Origin: Haladaptatus litoreus
GTDB taxonomy: Archaea > Halobacteriota > Halobacteria > Halobacteriales > Haladaptataceae
DNA: 64,000 nt
Assembly: GCF_900156425.1 (NCBI RefSeq)
Contig: NZ_FTNO01000003.1
Coordinates: forward strand, 62,001-126,000
Direction of reading: 5' to 3'
Both the position numbers and the translations under genes were made by a program. Position 1 is the first letter of the stretch. Each line of letters starts with the position of its first letter. Under the pieces are notes generated by a model. It made no database searches and was not told the origin of the DNA. It saw only the letters and a list, made by a program, of their open reading frames with translations. This document shows, in pieces, positions 16,360-25,339 of this stretch.

Positions 16360-16767
16360 ATGAATATGGATGATGTTTTCGTCGGACAGCTCATGTCTAC
16401 CGACCTCCATACCGTTTCACCGGAAACGCTCGTCGAAGAGGCAGCACAGAAAATGCTCACCAACGATATCGGTTCGGTCGTCGTTGTCGGGAGCGATAAT
16501 CAACTCGCTGGGATACTGACCACCACCGATTTCGTCAGTGTCGTGGCCGAACGACAACCGAAGGACGAGACGCCTGTTAAAACCTACATGACGACCGATG
16601 TGATTACCGCGACGGCACAAGATTCCGTTCGTGACGTCGCAGACGCCATGGTCGAACACGGATTCCATCACATGCCAGTCGTAGACGAGACGGAGGGAGT
16701 TATCGGGATGATCTCGACGACGGATCTCACAGCATACCTGTCACACGCCCAAACGCCGAGTCCATAA
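16360..16767 (+). CDS. Two-CBS-domain protein
   Basis: This 135-residue protein consists of two CBS motifs in tandem: 'MSTDLHTVSPETLVEEAAQKMLTNDIGSVVVV...LAGILTTTD' and 'MTTDVITATAQDSVRDVADAMVEHGFHHMPVVDETEGVIGMISTTDL'. CBS pairs bind adenosyl ligands and act as regulatory switches. In a stand-alone haloarchaeal form the target is unknown. The open frame continues past the TAA for about 60 more codons, see 16768-17072. Confidence 0.88.
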   Translation: MNMDDVFVGQLMSTDLHTVSPETLVEEAAQKMLTNDIGSVVVVGSDNQLAGILTTTDFVSVVAERQPKDETPVKTYMTTDVITATAQDSVRDVADAMVEHGFHHMPVVDETEGVIGMISTTDLTAYLSHAQTPSP

Positions 16768-17072
16768 GCGATCTACGAGACATTCGAAGAGCATGATTTG
16801 GATTACCGATTATCTCGTCCGAAGATCGTAGACACTACGGTGTTTTCCGAGCTGCCAAAGGCAATCAGACACTTGGAATTGGACGCCGATTTCGAGTTAA
16901 ACGTAGTAATACACGATGCGTACCAAATCATACGCGGCACGAGACGACTCTGCTTTCTCTATTCATATATTATTTATAAATGCGAAAATTACAATAAAAT
17001 GATCTAGTTACTAAGTAGCTATTGTAAAATTCCCAAAAATAAAAACTATTTCCCCATCACAGAGGGGTAAAG
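16768..17072 (+). other. AT-rich stretch with a probable 3' gene fragment at its start
   Basis: Directly after the CBS stop codon and in the same frame, 16768 to about 16950 encodes 'AIYETFEEHDLDYRLSRPKIVDTTVFSELPKAIRHLELDADFELNVVIHDAYQI'. This is acidic and coding-like but has no start codon, so it looks like the tail of a lost gene. I cannot name its family. From about 16950 to 17072 the sequence is AT-rich with no gene. Confidence 0.45.
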
Positions 17073-17080
17073 CTATATAT
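17073..17080 (+). promoter_or_regulatory. TATA box of the Liv-type transporter operon
   Basis: The octamer ctatatat lies 26 nt upstream of ATG 17106, the spacing expected of an archaeal promoter for a nearly leaderless mRNA. This spacing is the reason I chose 17106 as the start of the binding-protein gene. Confidence 0.6.
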
Positions 17081-17105
17081 CACTAGTTTGTGCATCTCAA
17101 GTGTG

Positions 17106-18398
17106 ATGGTATCAAATAGCATGGGAACTGTAAATCGGAGGACGTTTCTCAAGTTTGCCGGCGCTAGTGGACTCACCGCCACGGCCGGTTGCCTCGGATT
17201 CGGCGGGAGCGGTGGTTCGGATACAATCGTCTTCGGACAGCCTGCAGCACAGACCGGACAGTGGGACTTTCTCCAACCCGGTGTCTCTCAGGCTACTGAC
17301 GTCGCTGTCGAGGGAATCAACAGCGCTGACGGGCCGTTGGATTCCCAATTAGAGGTCGTTCGGCGTGACACCGCCGTCAATCCACAGGAGGCTCGGTCCG
17401 TGGTCACCCAACTGCTCGACAACGACGATGCAGTGGCCCTACTCGGACTGTTTTCTAGCGAAATCAACCCACTGTTCAACTTTTTACAGGAACAACAGAC
17501 GCCTATCGTGACGCCATGGCCCGGTTCGAATTTCCTCGATACCCGGGGCGGTGACAAAGGAACCCCGGAAAATACTGACGACGACGAGTGGATCTGGCGA
17601 ACCGTTATCAGCGACACCGTTCATACGGCCGGTGCTGCAAAACGAGCGCTCGAACAGAATCACGACACGATTGGTGTTATAAATGGCACCACGGAAGGTG
17701 CACGAAGCTGGGCTGATGGCTTCATCACGTCCTACGAGAACGGTGGCGGGACGGTCGCAAACCAAGTCGAGGTCAGCCAAGGAGAGTCGAGCTACCAGTC
17801 TGCTCTCGACCGGTTGTTCGGAACTGAGTTTAGCGCATTTGCCGTGAGCATCCCGTTGGAAGATGCAATCACTCTCCTCTCCGATTGGGCTGACGGCGGT
17901 TACGGGCGTCAACCGATTCTCTCGGACCCGCTCTCGCAGAACGAACTCGCCGAGCAGGTCGGTGGCGACCTGAATGGTGCGTGGGCCGCCAGTCCCGGAC
18001 AGTCTGGCCCGAACTATGATACGTTTCTTGAAGCGTACGAGGGTGGAGGTGACGCCGAACTGAACGCGTGGACTGCCCCTGCGTGGGATGCGATTCAAGT
18101 TACTGCATTAGCCGTCGAGAGAGCAGGTGAAGCGAATGCCGAAGCAATCGAACGAAATCTCGGACCAGTTACCCGCGGCGACGGCACCGAAGTTGCCACG
18201 TTCGCCGAGGGGAAAGAAGCGTTAGGAAACGACGAGGAAATCGTTTACCGCGGCGCGGCAACGTCGATGAGCTTCACCAACTTCGGGAATGTGTTTGGTT
18301 CAGTGAGTATCAACACAGCGCAGGATGGAACGTTCACCGAGCAGGAGGTCATACCTGCAGAAGACCTGCGCGAGTTCGTTAGCGAAGATCAATACTAA
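17106..18398 (+). CDS. ABC transporter substrate-binding lipoprotein, branched-chain/amide type (LivK-like)
   Basis: The 430-residue protein has a Tat lipoprotein signal, 'NRRTFLKFAGASGLTATAGC', then a linker and a type-I periplasmic-binding fold ('IVFGQPAAQTGQWDFLQPGVSQATDVAVEGINSA'). The family (HAAT) binds branched-chain amino acids, urea, amides or aromatic acids. In-frame alternatives are TTG 17088 and ATG 17121; TATA spacing supports 17106. It heads the operon of permeases and ATPases up to 21924. The downstream FAD oxidase at 22030 hints that the ligand may be an amine or amino acid such as sarcosine or a D-amino acid, but the sequence does not decide this. Confidence 0.85.
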   Translation: MVSNSMGTVNRRTFLKFAGASGLTATAGCLGFGGSGGSDTIVFGQPAAQTGQWDFLQPGVSQATDVAVEGINSADGPLDSQLEVVRRDTAVNPQEARSVVTQLLDNDDAVALLGLFSSEINPLFNFLQEQQTPIVTPWPGSNFLDTRGGDKGTPENTDDDEWIWRTVISDTVHTAGAAKRALEQNHDTIGVINGTTEGARSWADGFITSYENGGGTVANQVEVSQGESSYQSALDRLFGTEFSAFAVSIPLEDAITLLSDWADGGYGRQPILSDPLSQNELAEQVGGDLNGAWAASPGQSGPNYDTFLEAYEGGGDAELNAWTAPAWDAIQVTALAVERAGEANAEAIERNLGPVTRGDGTEVATFAEGKEALGNDEEIVYRGAATSMSFTNFGNVFGSVSINTAQDGTFTEQEVIPAEDLREFVSEDQY

Positions 18399-18400
18399 AT

Positions 18401-19315
18401 ATGGGACTTGCACAGAATATCATCTTCGGCCTCGTAACAGGCTCATACATCGCAATCGCCGCAATCGGGTTCACCCTCATATACGGGATTGTAAACATGA
18501 TAAATTTCGCCTACGGCGAGTATCTTACTATCGGGGCATTCGTCGGTGTCGTCACTGCTGGTATGCTCCCGATGCCGCTTCCAATCGCAGTCGTCGTTGC
18601 AATGGTTGCGAGCGGTGGTGTCAGTCTCGTTCTCGCTCGGTTGTTTTTCACTCCGATCAACGAAACCGGCCCCGTGCCGATGCTGTTGACATCGATCGGA
18701 TTGGGACTGGTGCTACGGAACGTTATCCGCCTCACCGCCGGACGAAGCGGTCGATACTTTGACACTGACGTGACGACGTTCAGGGTAGAGAACTTGCCAG
18801 AACTTTCAGTTGGGTCGGTGAATCTGCTCGGTGACTTTTTCATCACCACCCAACAGCTCTTGGTTATCGGAAGCGCAGTCACCGTCTTCCTCGCGTTGCA
18901 CACGCTACTGACACGGACAGACGTCGGTATCGCGATGCGAGCGATGGGTGACGACGAAAACTTAGCCCGCGTCCGTGGCATCGACACGCAGATGATTCGG
19001 GACAGCGTCTGGGTGCTGGCCGGAGTTCTCGCAGGGTTAGCGGGAGTCCTCATCGGTGTCCAGACGAGTGTCAGTGCCGGAACTGGCTTCAATCACATTC
19101 TACAGATACTGTCCGCGGCAATTCTTGGCGGTGCAGGGAGTCCATACGGTGCCATCGCGGGGTCGTACGTTATCGGCCTCATGCTGGCACTGTCGGTGGC
19201 GTTTCTCCCCTCGGGGATGACCGGCATTTCGTCAGCAATTGCATTCCTCGTGCTCGTGGTTGTCCTACTGCTCAAGCCGAGTGGTATCGCGGGACAGGAG
19301 GTGCGAGAAGCATGA
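18401..19315 (+). CDS. livH: ABC transporter permease LivH-type
   Basis: This 304-residue inner-membrane protein has about eight hydrophobic helices and the LivH opening 'IIFGLVTGSYIAIAAIGFTLIYGIVNMINFAYGEY'. A loop after the middle holds the typical EAA-like 'MRAMGDDENLARVRGIDTQMIRD', which docks the ATPase. It follows the binding protein by 2 nt and overlaps the next permease by 4 nt (ATGA), so it is co-translated with livM. Confidence 0.9.
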   Translation: MGLAQNIIFGLVTGSYIAIAAIGFTLIYGIVNMINFAYGEYLTIGAFVGVVTAGMLPMPLPIAVVVAMVASGGVSLVLARLFFTPINETGPVPMLLTSIGLGLVLRNVIRLTAGRSGRYFDTDVTTFRVENLPELSVGSVNLLGDFFITTQQLLVIGSAVTVFLALHTLLTRTDVGIAMRAMGDDENLARVRGIDTQMIRDSVWVLAGVLAGLAGVLIGVQTSVSAGTGFNHILQILSAAILGGAGSPYGAIAGSYVIGLMLALSVAFLPSGMTGISSAIAFLVLVVVLLLKPSGIAGQEVREA

Positions 19316-20355
19316 GTGTTGCCGACCGCCTCCCCAAGAGCGATTCGGAACGAGCACTCCTGTTTGGAGGTATCTGCATCGTATTGGGGGCAGTACTCAC
19401 GCTCACTCCGCTGCGCACAACGCTTCCGAGCGGACTCTACGTCTTTTTCGAGGTTGGAATACTGTTCGTTATCTACGGGATACTGGTGTTGGGACTCAAT
19501 CTCCAGTACGGCCATACAGGTCTCGTCAATTTCGGTCACGTGGTCTTTTTCGCTGTCGGCGCATATACGGTGGCGATGTTGTCGGCCCAAGATACCTTCG
19601 CCGGTATCGGATTAGGGTTCCCGTGGCCGCTGACGCTCGTTGTCGGTGTAGTCACTGCGGCACTACTCGGTGCTATCGTCGGCGCTACCTCTCTCCGTCT
19701 GCGAGACGATTTTCTCGCCATCGTAACGCTTGCGACCGCGGAAATATTTCACACGTTGTTCATCAATTTCCGCGGAATATTCGGCGGCAACGTCGGTATT
19801 CTTGGCGTTCCGCAGCCAGTAAAAGAGCTCGCTGGCGATGCTGATACCGCGTTGTTAGCAACGCTCCTTCTCATCGGTGGTTTCACCGCGGTGACGTTTA
19901 CCGTAGTGACTCGGTTGACCGACGCACCGTATGGTCGGGTGTTGCGAGCTATCCGAGCAGATGAACTGGTCACACGGTCGGTCGGCAAGGCTACGTTCAC
20001 CTACAAGATGCAATCGTTCGTCTACGGTGCTGCACTTGCGGGACTTGCCGGCGGTCTATTTGCACTCTACAACGGTGCAGTCGCTCCGGGGTATTTCACC
20101 ATTCAAGTAACGGTGACCGTCTGGATTGGAATGCTACTCGGTGGTGCCGCTAACAACCGCGCGGTGCTCGCAGGGCTTGCAATTATCATGGGGCTTCGCC
20201 TGCTGTCACGGTTCGCGCTCGGTGTTGCGCCAGTGTCTGCTGACGCATTTGCGTCCATTCGACTCGTCGTCGTCGGCATGATACTGATAATCGTTATTCG
20301 CTACCGGCCAGCTGGCATTTGGGGCAACGCGAAAGAGTTGGGGGTGGATTCGTGA
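19312..20355 (+). CDS. livM: ABC transporter permease LivM-type
   Basis: This 347-residue permease contains the hallmark stretch 'YGILVLGLNLQYGHTGLVNFGHVVFFAVGAYT', a long periplasmic-type loop, and the coupling helix 'RVLRAIRADELVTRSVGKATFTYKMQSFVYGAALAGLAGGL'. It makes the second half of the channel with LivH. The ATG overlaps the livH stop by four bases, and its own stop overlaps the GTG of livG. Confidence 0.9.
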   Translation: MSVADRLPKSDSERALLFGGICIVLGAVLTLTPLRTTLPSGLYVFFEVGILFVIYGILVLGLNLQYGHTGLVNFGHVVFFAVGAYTVAMLSAQDTFAGIGLGFPWPLTLVVGVVTAALLGAIVGATSLRLRDDFLAIVTLATAEIFHTLFINFRGIFGGNVGILGVPQPVKELAGDADTALLATLLLIGGFTAVTFTVVTRLTDAPYGRVLRAIRADELVTRSVGKATFTYKMQSFVYGAALAGLAGGLFALYNGAVAPGYFTIQVTVTVWIGMLLGGAANNRAVLAGLAIIMGLRLLSRFALGVAPVSADAFASIRLVVVGMILIIVIRYRPAGIWGNAKELGVDS

Positions 20356-21107
20356 CGCTACTCGACGTCGAAGGGCTTAGTAAGGAGTTTGGTGGTCTTC
20401 GCGCCCTCGATGAACTGTCGGTTTCCATCGAACGTGACGAGCTGGTCGGTGTGATGGGGCCGAACGGTGCAGGGAAGTCGACGTTCTTTAACTGCATCAG
20501 TGGCGTCGTCCCCCCCGACGCCGGTCAGGTTACCTTCGATGGCGAGGGGATTACTGGTGACTCGCCCGAAACGCTCGCCCAAGCTGGACTCGTTCGGACG
20601 TTCCAGCACACGCGGGAACTGGAAACGATGACGGTGCGCGACAATGTGCGGCTTGCCGCACCCGACCAACTTGGGGAGCGTACCATTCCTGCACTGTTGC
20701 ACAGCGAGTCGATGCAGGAGCAAGAACAGACGGTTCGTCGTCGTGCGGACGAACTGATCGAAGCGTTCGAACTCGACCATCTCGCTGACGAATACAGCAG
20801 TAATCTCTCGGGTGGGCAGCGAAAGCTCCTTGAAATGGCTCGGGTGCTGATGCTCGGCCCGGAACTTCTCTTACTGGATGAACCCTTTGCGGGAGTGAAT
20901 CCGACACTGACCCAAGAAATCGCCGACCGTATTCGGAAGCTCAATGACGAAGGAATGACCATCGTCATCATCGAACACGAACTCGAAACGCTAACTGAAC
21001 TGGTTGATCGTCTGATAGTGCTCGAACAGGGACGTCTTCTCGTGGAAGGCGTTCCCGAGGAAGTGCTGTCCGACGAGCGTGTCATCGAAGCGTACCTTGG
21101 AGAGTAA
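20352..21107 (+). CDS. livG: ABC transporter ATP-binding protein LivG-type
   Basis: 251 residues from GTG 20352, which overlaps the TGA of livM (GTGA); a frame open further upstream (20319) has no support. Walker A is 'GPNGAGKST', the signature is 'LSGGQRKLLEMARVL', Walker B is 'LLLLDEPFAG', and the switch His is in 'IVIIEHELETL'. The fold belongs to the LivG/BraF branch, with 'LVRTFQHTRELETMTVRDNV' as its distinctive Q-loop segment. It pairs with the LivF-type ATPase at 21220. Confidence 0.9.
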   Translation: MTLLDVEGLSKEFGGLRALDELSVSIERDELVGVMGPNGAGKSTFFNCISGVVPPDAGQVTFDGEGITGDSPETLAQAGLVRTFQHTRELETMTVRDNVRLAAPDQLGERTIPALLHSESMQEQEQTVRRRADELIEAFELDHLADEYSSNLSGGQRKLLEMARVLMLGPELLLLDEPFAGVNPTLTQEIADRIRKLNDEGMTIVIIEHELETLTELVDRLIVLEQGRLLVEGVPEEVLSDERVIEAYLGE

Positions 21108-21109
21108 CA

Positions 21110-21223
21110 ATGGATATACAACACACCGACGAACGCACTGAACCGCGACTGCAGTCACCTTCCATTTACTGCTGGCAGTATGCGTCCAGCATCTTTCACT
21201 CGAAGGTGGAGGTAGCCGGATGA
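21110..21223 (+). CDS. Possible small ORF coupling livG to livF
   Basis: ATG 21110, two bases after the livG stop, opens a 37-codon frame that ends at TGA 21221-21223, overlapping the livF start (ATGA). The predicted peptide, 'MDIQHTDERTEPRLQSPSIYCWQYASSIF' and on, has no known motif. The geometry fits translational coupling across an otherwise long spacer, but there is no evidence that it is translated. Confidence 0.3.
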   Translation: MDIQHTDERTEPRLQSPSIYCWQYASSIFHSKVEVAG

Positions 21224-21924
21224 CGTTGCTCGACGTTTCACAACTCGACGCCGGCTATGGCGACCTGCAGGTACTCTCCGACATCAACCTTCACGTCGAA
21301 TCTGATGAATACGTTACCATCGTCGGGCCAAACGGTGCTGGCAAGTCCACGGCGATGAAAGCCGTTTTCGGCATTGCTGACCGTCTCGGCGGCAACATTA
21401 CTTTCGATGGAACGGACATTTCCGATTTGCCGCCTGAATCGGTCATCCATAAAGGATTGAGCTACGTCCCCCAAACGGCGAACATCTTTCCCTCGCTAAC
21501 CGTGGCGGAGAACCTTCGACTGGGGGCCTACATTCTCGACGACATCCCTGAGGAGCGCCGTCAAGCGGTCTTCGACCGCTTTCCGATTCTCGCGGAACGT
21601 CTCGACCAGAAGGCCGGAACGATGTCCGGCGGTCAACAACAGATGCTTGCGATGGGCTGTGCACTGATGCTCGATCCGGACCTCCTCTTGCTGGACGAAC
21701 CCTCGGCGGGTCTTGCACCGGACCTCGTCACAGAGATGTTCGACCGTGTGGACGCAGTCAACGAGGCTGGAACGGCCATTTTGATGGTCGAGCAGAACGC
21801 CAAGGAAGCGTTGCGGCGCTGTGACCGCGGCTACGTGCTGGCACAAGGAGAGAATCGCTACGAAGGCTCCGGGAATGAACTGCTCAACGACGAGGAGGTT
21901 CGCAGGCAGTTTCTCGGTGGCTGA
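21220..21924 (+). CDS. livF: ABC transporter ATP-binding protein LivF-type
   Basis: The 234-residue protein has Walker A 'GPNGAGKSTAMK', signature 'MSGGQQQMLAMGCALM', Walker B 'LLLLDEPSAGLAP', and the LivF-specific 'IHKGLSYVPQTANIFPSLTVAENL'. The ATG is 112 nt after the livG stop, unlike the overlapping starts in the rest of the operon; the gap contains a small ORF. It completes a five-part HAAT importer. Confidence 0.9.
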   Translation: MTLLDVSQLDAGYGDLQVLSDINLHVESDEYVTIVGPNGAGKSTAMKAVFGIADRLGGNITFDGTDISDLPPESVIHKGLSYVPQTANIFPSLTVAENLRLGAYILDDIPEERRQAVFDRFPILAERLDQKAGTMSGGQQQMLAMGCALMLDPDLLLLDEPSAGLAPDLVTEMFDRVDAVNEAGTAILMVEQNAKEALRRCDRGYVLAQGENRYEGSGNELLNDEEVRRQFLGG

Positions 21925-22029
21925 TCGTTCCAGATTGCTGTTTTATATCTCTTCTTTCCCTTGCCAACTGCCATCGTGACATATGTTCACAGTAAACTTA
22001 TTTCGCTCCGGAATACTGTGTCTGTACAT

Positions 22030-23178
22030 ATGGACGTTATCGTTATCGGAGGAGGGATTGTCGGCCTATCGTCTGCATACTACCTTGCGAAAGCGGGAAT
22101 GGACGTTACTCTCTGTGAGAAGGGTTCTATCGGCATGGAAAGCACCGCCCGCTCTGCTGGCGGTATCAGGATGCAGTTCTCGACAGACATCAATGCTCGA
22201 CTGTCGGTGGCGAGCCGAGACGTCTGGGATTCTTTCACCGAGAAATTTGGAGTTGACATCGCGTATCGGAAGTCAGGTTATCTCTTCCTTGCGCGTACCG
22301 AAGAGACAGCGACGCAGTTCCGTGAAAACGTCGCGATGCAGAACTCCCTCGGTATCGAAAGCGAGTACCTCTCACCGTCAGAGGCTGCCGACTACTGTCC
22401 TGGTCTTCGTTCAAATCGTTTCGTTGGTGCGACCTACAATGCGACGGACGGCTATGCGGATCCAAATCTCGCCGTGCAGGGGTATGCGACGAAGGCACGT
22501 GAACTCGGCGTCGACATTCGGACGAAAACAGCCGTCCGTGATGTCCTCACCGACGAATCGGGGGTCACGGGAGTCGAGACGGACGCTGGGAAACTCGATG
22601 CGGATTACGTCGTCAACGCTGCCGGTGCGTGGGCGGCGAACCTCGCTTCGATGGCGGACGTTGACCTGCCGATTCACCCCCGGCGACGACAGATAGCGAT
22701 TGTCGACCCGACACAGCCGATTCCGGAAGACCATCCGTTGACCATCGACCTCGATACCGGGTCGTACTTCCGCCCGGAACGAGATGGGGCCGCAATAGTC
22801 GGCGGTCATTTCGATGACGAGGACGCTGATGTAAATCCGGATGCCTACTCGGATTCGATGGCTATCGAGTGGGCAGCCACTGCCGTCGAACACGCGGCGG
22901 ACTACACAGCGTACTTCGACGGCGATTCGCGCATCCGGAGGGGATGGGCGGGATTGTACGCGGTGACACCCGACCACCACCCCATCATCGAAGAAACTAT
23001 CCCCGGATTTGTCACTGCTGCCGGATTCTCGGGCCATGGTTTCCAGCATGCCCCGGCGACTGGACAGTTGGTCGCCGAACTGTGTGTCGATGGCGAATCT
23101 TCGCTTGTCGATATTGATTCGCTGTCGAGTCGTCGTTTCGAACGTGGGAGCGAGTTCGTCGAACGAAATGTCGCCTAA
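22030..23178 (+). CDS. DAO-family FAD-dependent oxidoreductase (sarcosine/glycine-oxidase-like)
   Basis: From ATG 22030 the protein is 382 residues. It begins with the dinucleotide fold 'MDVIVIGGGIVGLSSAYYLAKAGMDVTLCE' and then 'ESTARSAGGIRMQF', followed by 'DYVVNAAGAWAANLASM' in the second FAD segment and the C-terminal 'GLYAVTPDHHPII...GFVTAAGFSGHGFQHAPATG' that closes the FAD site in DAO enzymes. Likely reactions are oxidative deamination or demethylation of sarcosine, glycine, N-methyl or D-amino acids. It follows the Liv-type importer by 105 bp, so import and oxidation of an amine are likely linked. The exact substrate is not visible. Confidence 0.83.
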   Translation: MDVIVIGGGIVGLSSAYYLAKAGMDVTLCEKGSIGMESTARSAGGIRMQFSTDINARLSVASRDVWDSFTEKFGVDIAYRKSGYLFLARTEETATQFRENVAMQNSLGIESEYLSPSEAADYCPGLRSNRFVGATYNATDGYADPNLAVQGYATKARELGVDIRTKTAVRDVLTDESGVTGVETDAGKLDADYVVNAAGAWAANLASMADVDLPIHPRRRQIAIVDPTQPIPEDHPLTIDLDTGSYFRPERDGAAIVGGHFDDEDADVNPDAYSDSMAIEWAATAVEHAADYTAYFDGDSRIRRGWAGLYAVTPDHHPIIEETIPGFVTAAGFSGHGFQHAPATGQLVAELCVDGESSLVDIDSLSSRRFERGSEFVERNVA

Positions 23179-23239
23179 ATCGGGGTCAGAAGCACGAAGG
23201 TAATCTGGGACAGCGCTGTTGATACAGTTTCAAATCGGT

Positions 23240-24451
23240 CTAACTGAAGAGCGGAACGAACTCGAACAACAGGTACGCAGAGACTGTTGCAATCCCTGGA
23301 ACGATGTTCTGCATGGCGATAACGCGGGCAGTCGTCCATGGTTTATACAACGCATCAATGGCAGGAAGCGGGTTTTTATCCGTTCCAGTAGTCGATGAGG
23401 CGTGAGCCTCTTTCTTTTTGGCTTCATCAATTGTCGGTGTATCTGCAGTGTCTACAGCAAGTGCACCACTCGTGATTCCCGGTGGCCCCTCTTCTATCAT
23501 CGTGGAGCGTCGAGTGTACTCTTTCACACGCGTGGCACGACCCCATCCAAGCCCGACGATACTCATTGTCGAAACGATGACGATACTAGCCGGGATTCCC
23601 AGCGCTGAAAGGACGGTGATGAGTGTGGAACTCACGACTGCGACGACCAGTGCCGCAAGCAGAGGCATATCGGTAAGCTCGTTCCCCATCGTATCTATCG
23701 TTCGTCGAGCAATCGTAAACGCACCTAATGCAATGGCAGCCCCCGCAATCAGAATACCGTAGTTCATGTCGATTGCACCGCTGCCGACGAGTGGTGCGAT
23801 TGCGTTCGCCATATTCGATGCGCCAGCCGAAAATGCGGTATAACAGGCGACGACGAGAACCAACAGGGTACCGACGAACTCTCGCATGGTCGTGTTTGGG
23901 CCGAGCGCTGGTCGGACAATCCAGCCCGAGCGTTCGATGTGAATCAGTGAACCTTTGGTTTGCGTGATTGCAAACCAGTCGAGGAGGGTTGGATACCAGT
24001 ATCGACCGATAACAGCACTCACCCAAAAGGCAATCACTGGAGACACGAGCCACCACGAGACAATCTCCCTCATCACTGCCCAGTTCAGTGCATCAGTTGC
24101 GAGGCCGAGGCCAGCAATCGTGCCGACACCGGTCATCGAGGTCGAGGCCGGGACGCCGACGATATTCGAGAGGAAGAGCGCGAGTCCGATGAAAAAGAGC
24201 ACTGCGATACTCGCTTCGAGCGTAAAAAACCGACTCGGAACGATTTTACCACCCATCGTATTGATAACATTACGGCCAACTGTCCAGCCACCGACGAGCG
24301 CACAGATGCTCATGAGAGATGCAGCCCCGAGTTTCGAGATAGTTTGACTTCCAACTGCTGGGCCGAACGCAACGCCCGTATTCGAACCGCCGACATTGAA
24401 ACCCACAAAAATTGCGACAGCAAGCCCGACGGCAAAGAGTATCTCTACCAT
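23240..24451 (-). CDS. PiT-family inorganic phosphate transporter
   Basis: This 403-residue membrane protein has the duplicated PiT signature: 'GFNVGGSNTGVAFGPAVGS' near the N-terminus and 'FSAGASNMANAIAPLVGSGAI' in the second half, both with a GxNDxAN-related core where D is replaced by G/M variants. About ten transmembrane segments are split by a hydrophilic loop ('RVKEYTRRSTMIEEGPPGITSG') with extra acidic residues. It imports phosphate with a cation. No PhoU-like gene is next to it. The convergent FAD oxidase ends 61 bp away. Confidence 0.85.
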   Translation of the reverse strand: MVEILFAVGLAVAIFVGFNVGGSNTGVAFGPAVGSQTISKLGAASLMSICALVGGWTVGRNVINTMGGKIVPSRFFTLEASIAVLFFIGLALFLSNIVGVPASTSMTGVGTIAGLGLATDALNWAVMREIVSWWLVSPVIAFWVSAVIGRYWYPTLLDWFAITQTKGSLIHIERSGWIVRPALGPNTTMREFVGTLLVLVVACYTAFSAGASNMANAIAPLVGSGAIDMNYGILIAGAAIALGAFTIARRTIDTMGNELTDMPLLAALVVAVVSSTLITVLSALGIPASIVIVSTMSIVGLGWGRATRVKEYTRRSTMIEEGPPGITSGALAVDTADTPTIDEAKKKEAHASSTTGTDKNPLPAIDALYKPWTTARVIAMQNIVPGIATVSAYLLFEFVPLFS

Positions 24452-24634
24452 AGATGAACCAGGTGAGAGCGTTTGTTAAGTCCTTTGTCAAGGTCTAATC
24501 AGTATTTCCTAGTGTTTCTCCTAGATTGGCTTTCACCTATGATTTCCTACGTTCTTTCCGTCCGAATCAATTTTAGTAGCACAACACAGTCTACTATTGC
24601 TGGAAATTCTACCAGTTTATCGTTGCTGGAAATC

Positions 24635-25216
24635 TTACCGTTCTGCGTAATCGACGCGCTCGTACAGGTTTCGCAGAAGTTCGTCTCCGAAGACGAGGAC
24701 GAGCACCGCACCGAGAAGGTTGAATACGAAGTCGCGAATGACATCCGACTTGCCGTAGGATACGAGTATCGGTTCGAACCCGAAGCGATTTGCGACCGCG
24801 TGGATGATGTACTCCATGAGTTCCCACAGGCTGCCGATACCGACGATGGTGGCGAGAACGCGCGGGCAGGGATTACGGCCCTCGCGGCGCGAAGCGGCGT
24901 AGACGAGTCCACTGAGAAGCGTCGAGGAATGAGTGTGTGTGAGATGATCCCACCACCACACGTCGTCGTATGGCCCGAGCATCCCGACAGAGTGAGTGAG
25001 CATCGCGGTATTCGAATACAGACGTTGCCATGGCCTGAACGTAACGTCGTACCGTCGTTCGATGATATCTGGGAGAGAGGTCGCCGCGAGCGCGATGGCC
25101 GCATTGACGACTGCCCCCGGATTCCGGCGACGAAGTCCTACGACGAACACGAACCCAATCGCGCATCGAAGTCCCCGTTCGACCGTCTTCACCACCGTCT
25201 GCGTGTTCGTAGTCAC
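24635..25216 (-). CDS. YjdF/DUF2238-like membrane protein
   Basis: This 193-residue protein has four to five hydrophobic stretches and, between them, 'LTHSVGMLGPYDDVWWWDHLTHTHSSTLLSGLVY' with His and Asp residues, reminiscent of YjdF-type (DUF2238) membrane proteins whose function is not settled. The C-terminal 'YGKSDVIRDFVFNLLGAVLVLVFG' also fits that family. Its cellular role is unknown. It lies between the PiT transporter and the asparaginase, all on the minus strand but with wide gaps. Confidence 0.6.
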   Translation of the reverse strand: MTTNTQTVVKTVERGLRCAIGFVFVVGLRRRNPGAVVNAAIALAATSLPDIIERRYDVTFRPWQRLYSNTAMLTHSVGMLGPYDDVWWWDHLTHTHSSTLLSGLVYAASRREGRNPCPRVLATIVGIGSLWELMEYIIHAVANRFGFEPILVSYGKSDVIRDFVFNLLGAVLVLVFGDELLRNLYERVDYAER

Positions 25217-25339
25217 GGGTACCGAGTATCGTTATAACGGCAACGACAAATAGATTTGTGCCGTCTCTGTCGGTACCAGAACGATTTGAGACGGTTAGGT
25301 CGAATCTATCGCTCCTCGTGGCCATTGCCTGCTACTGGG

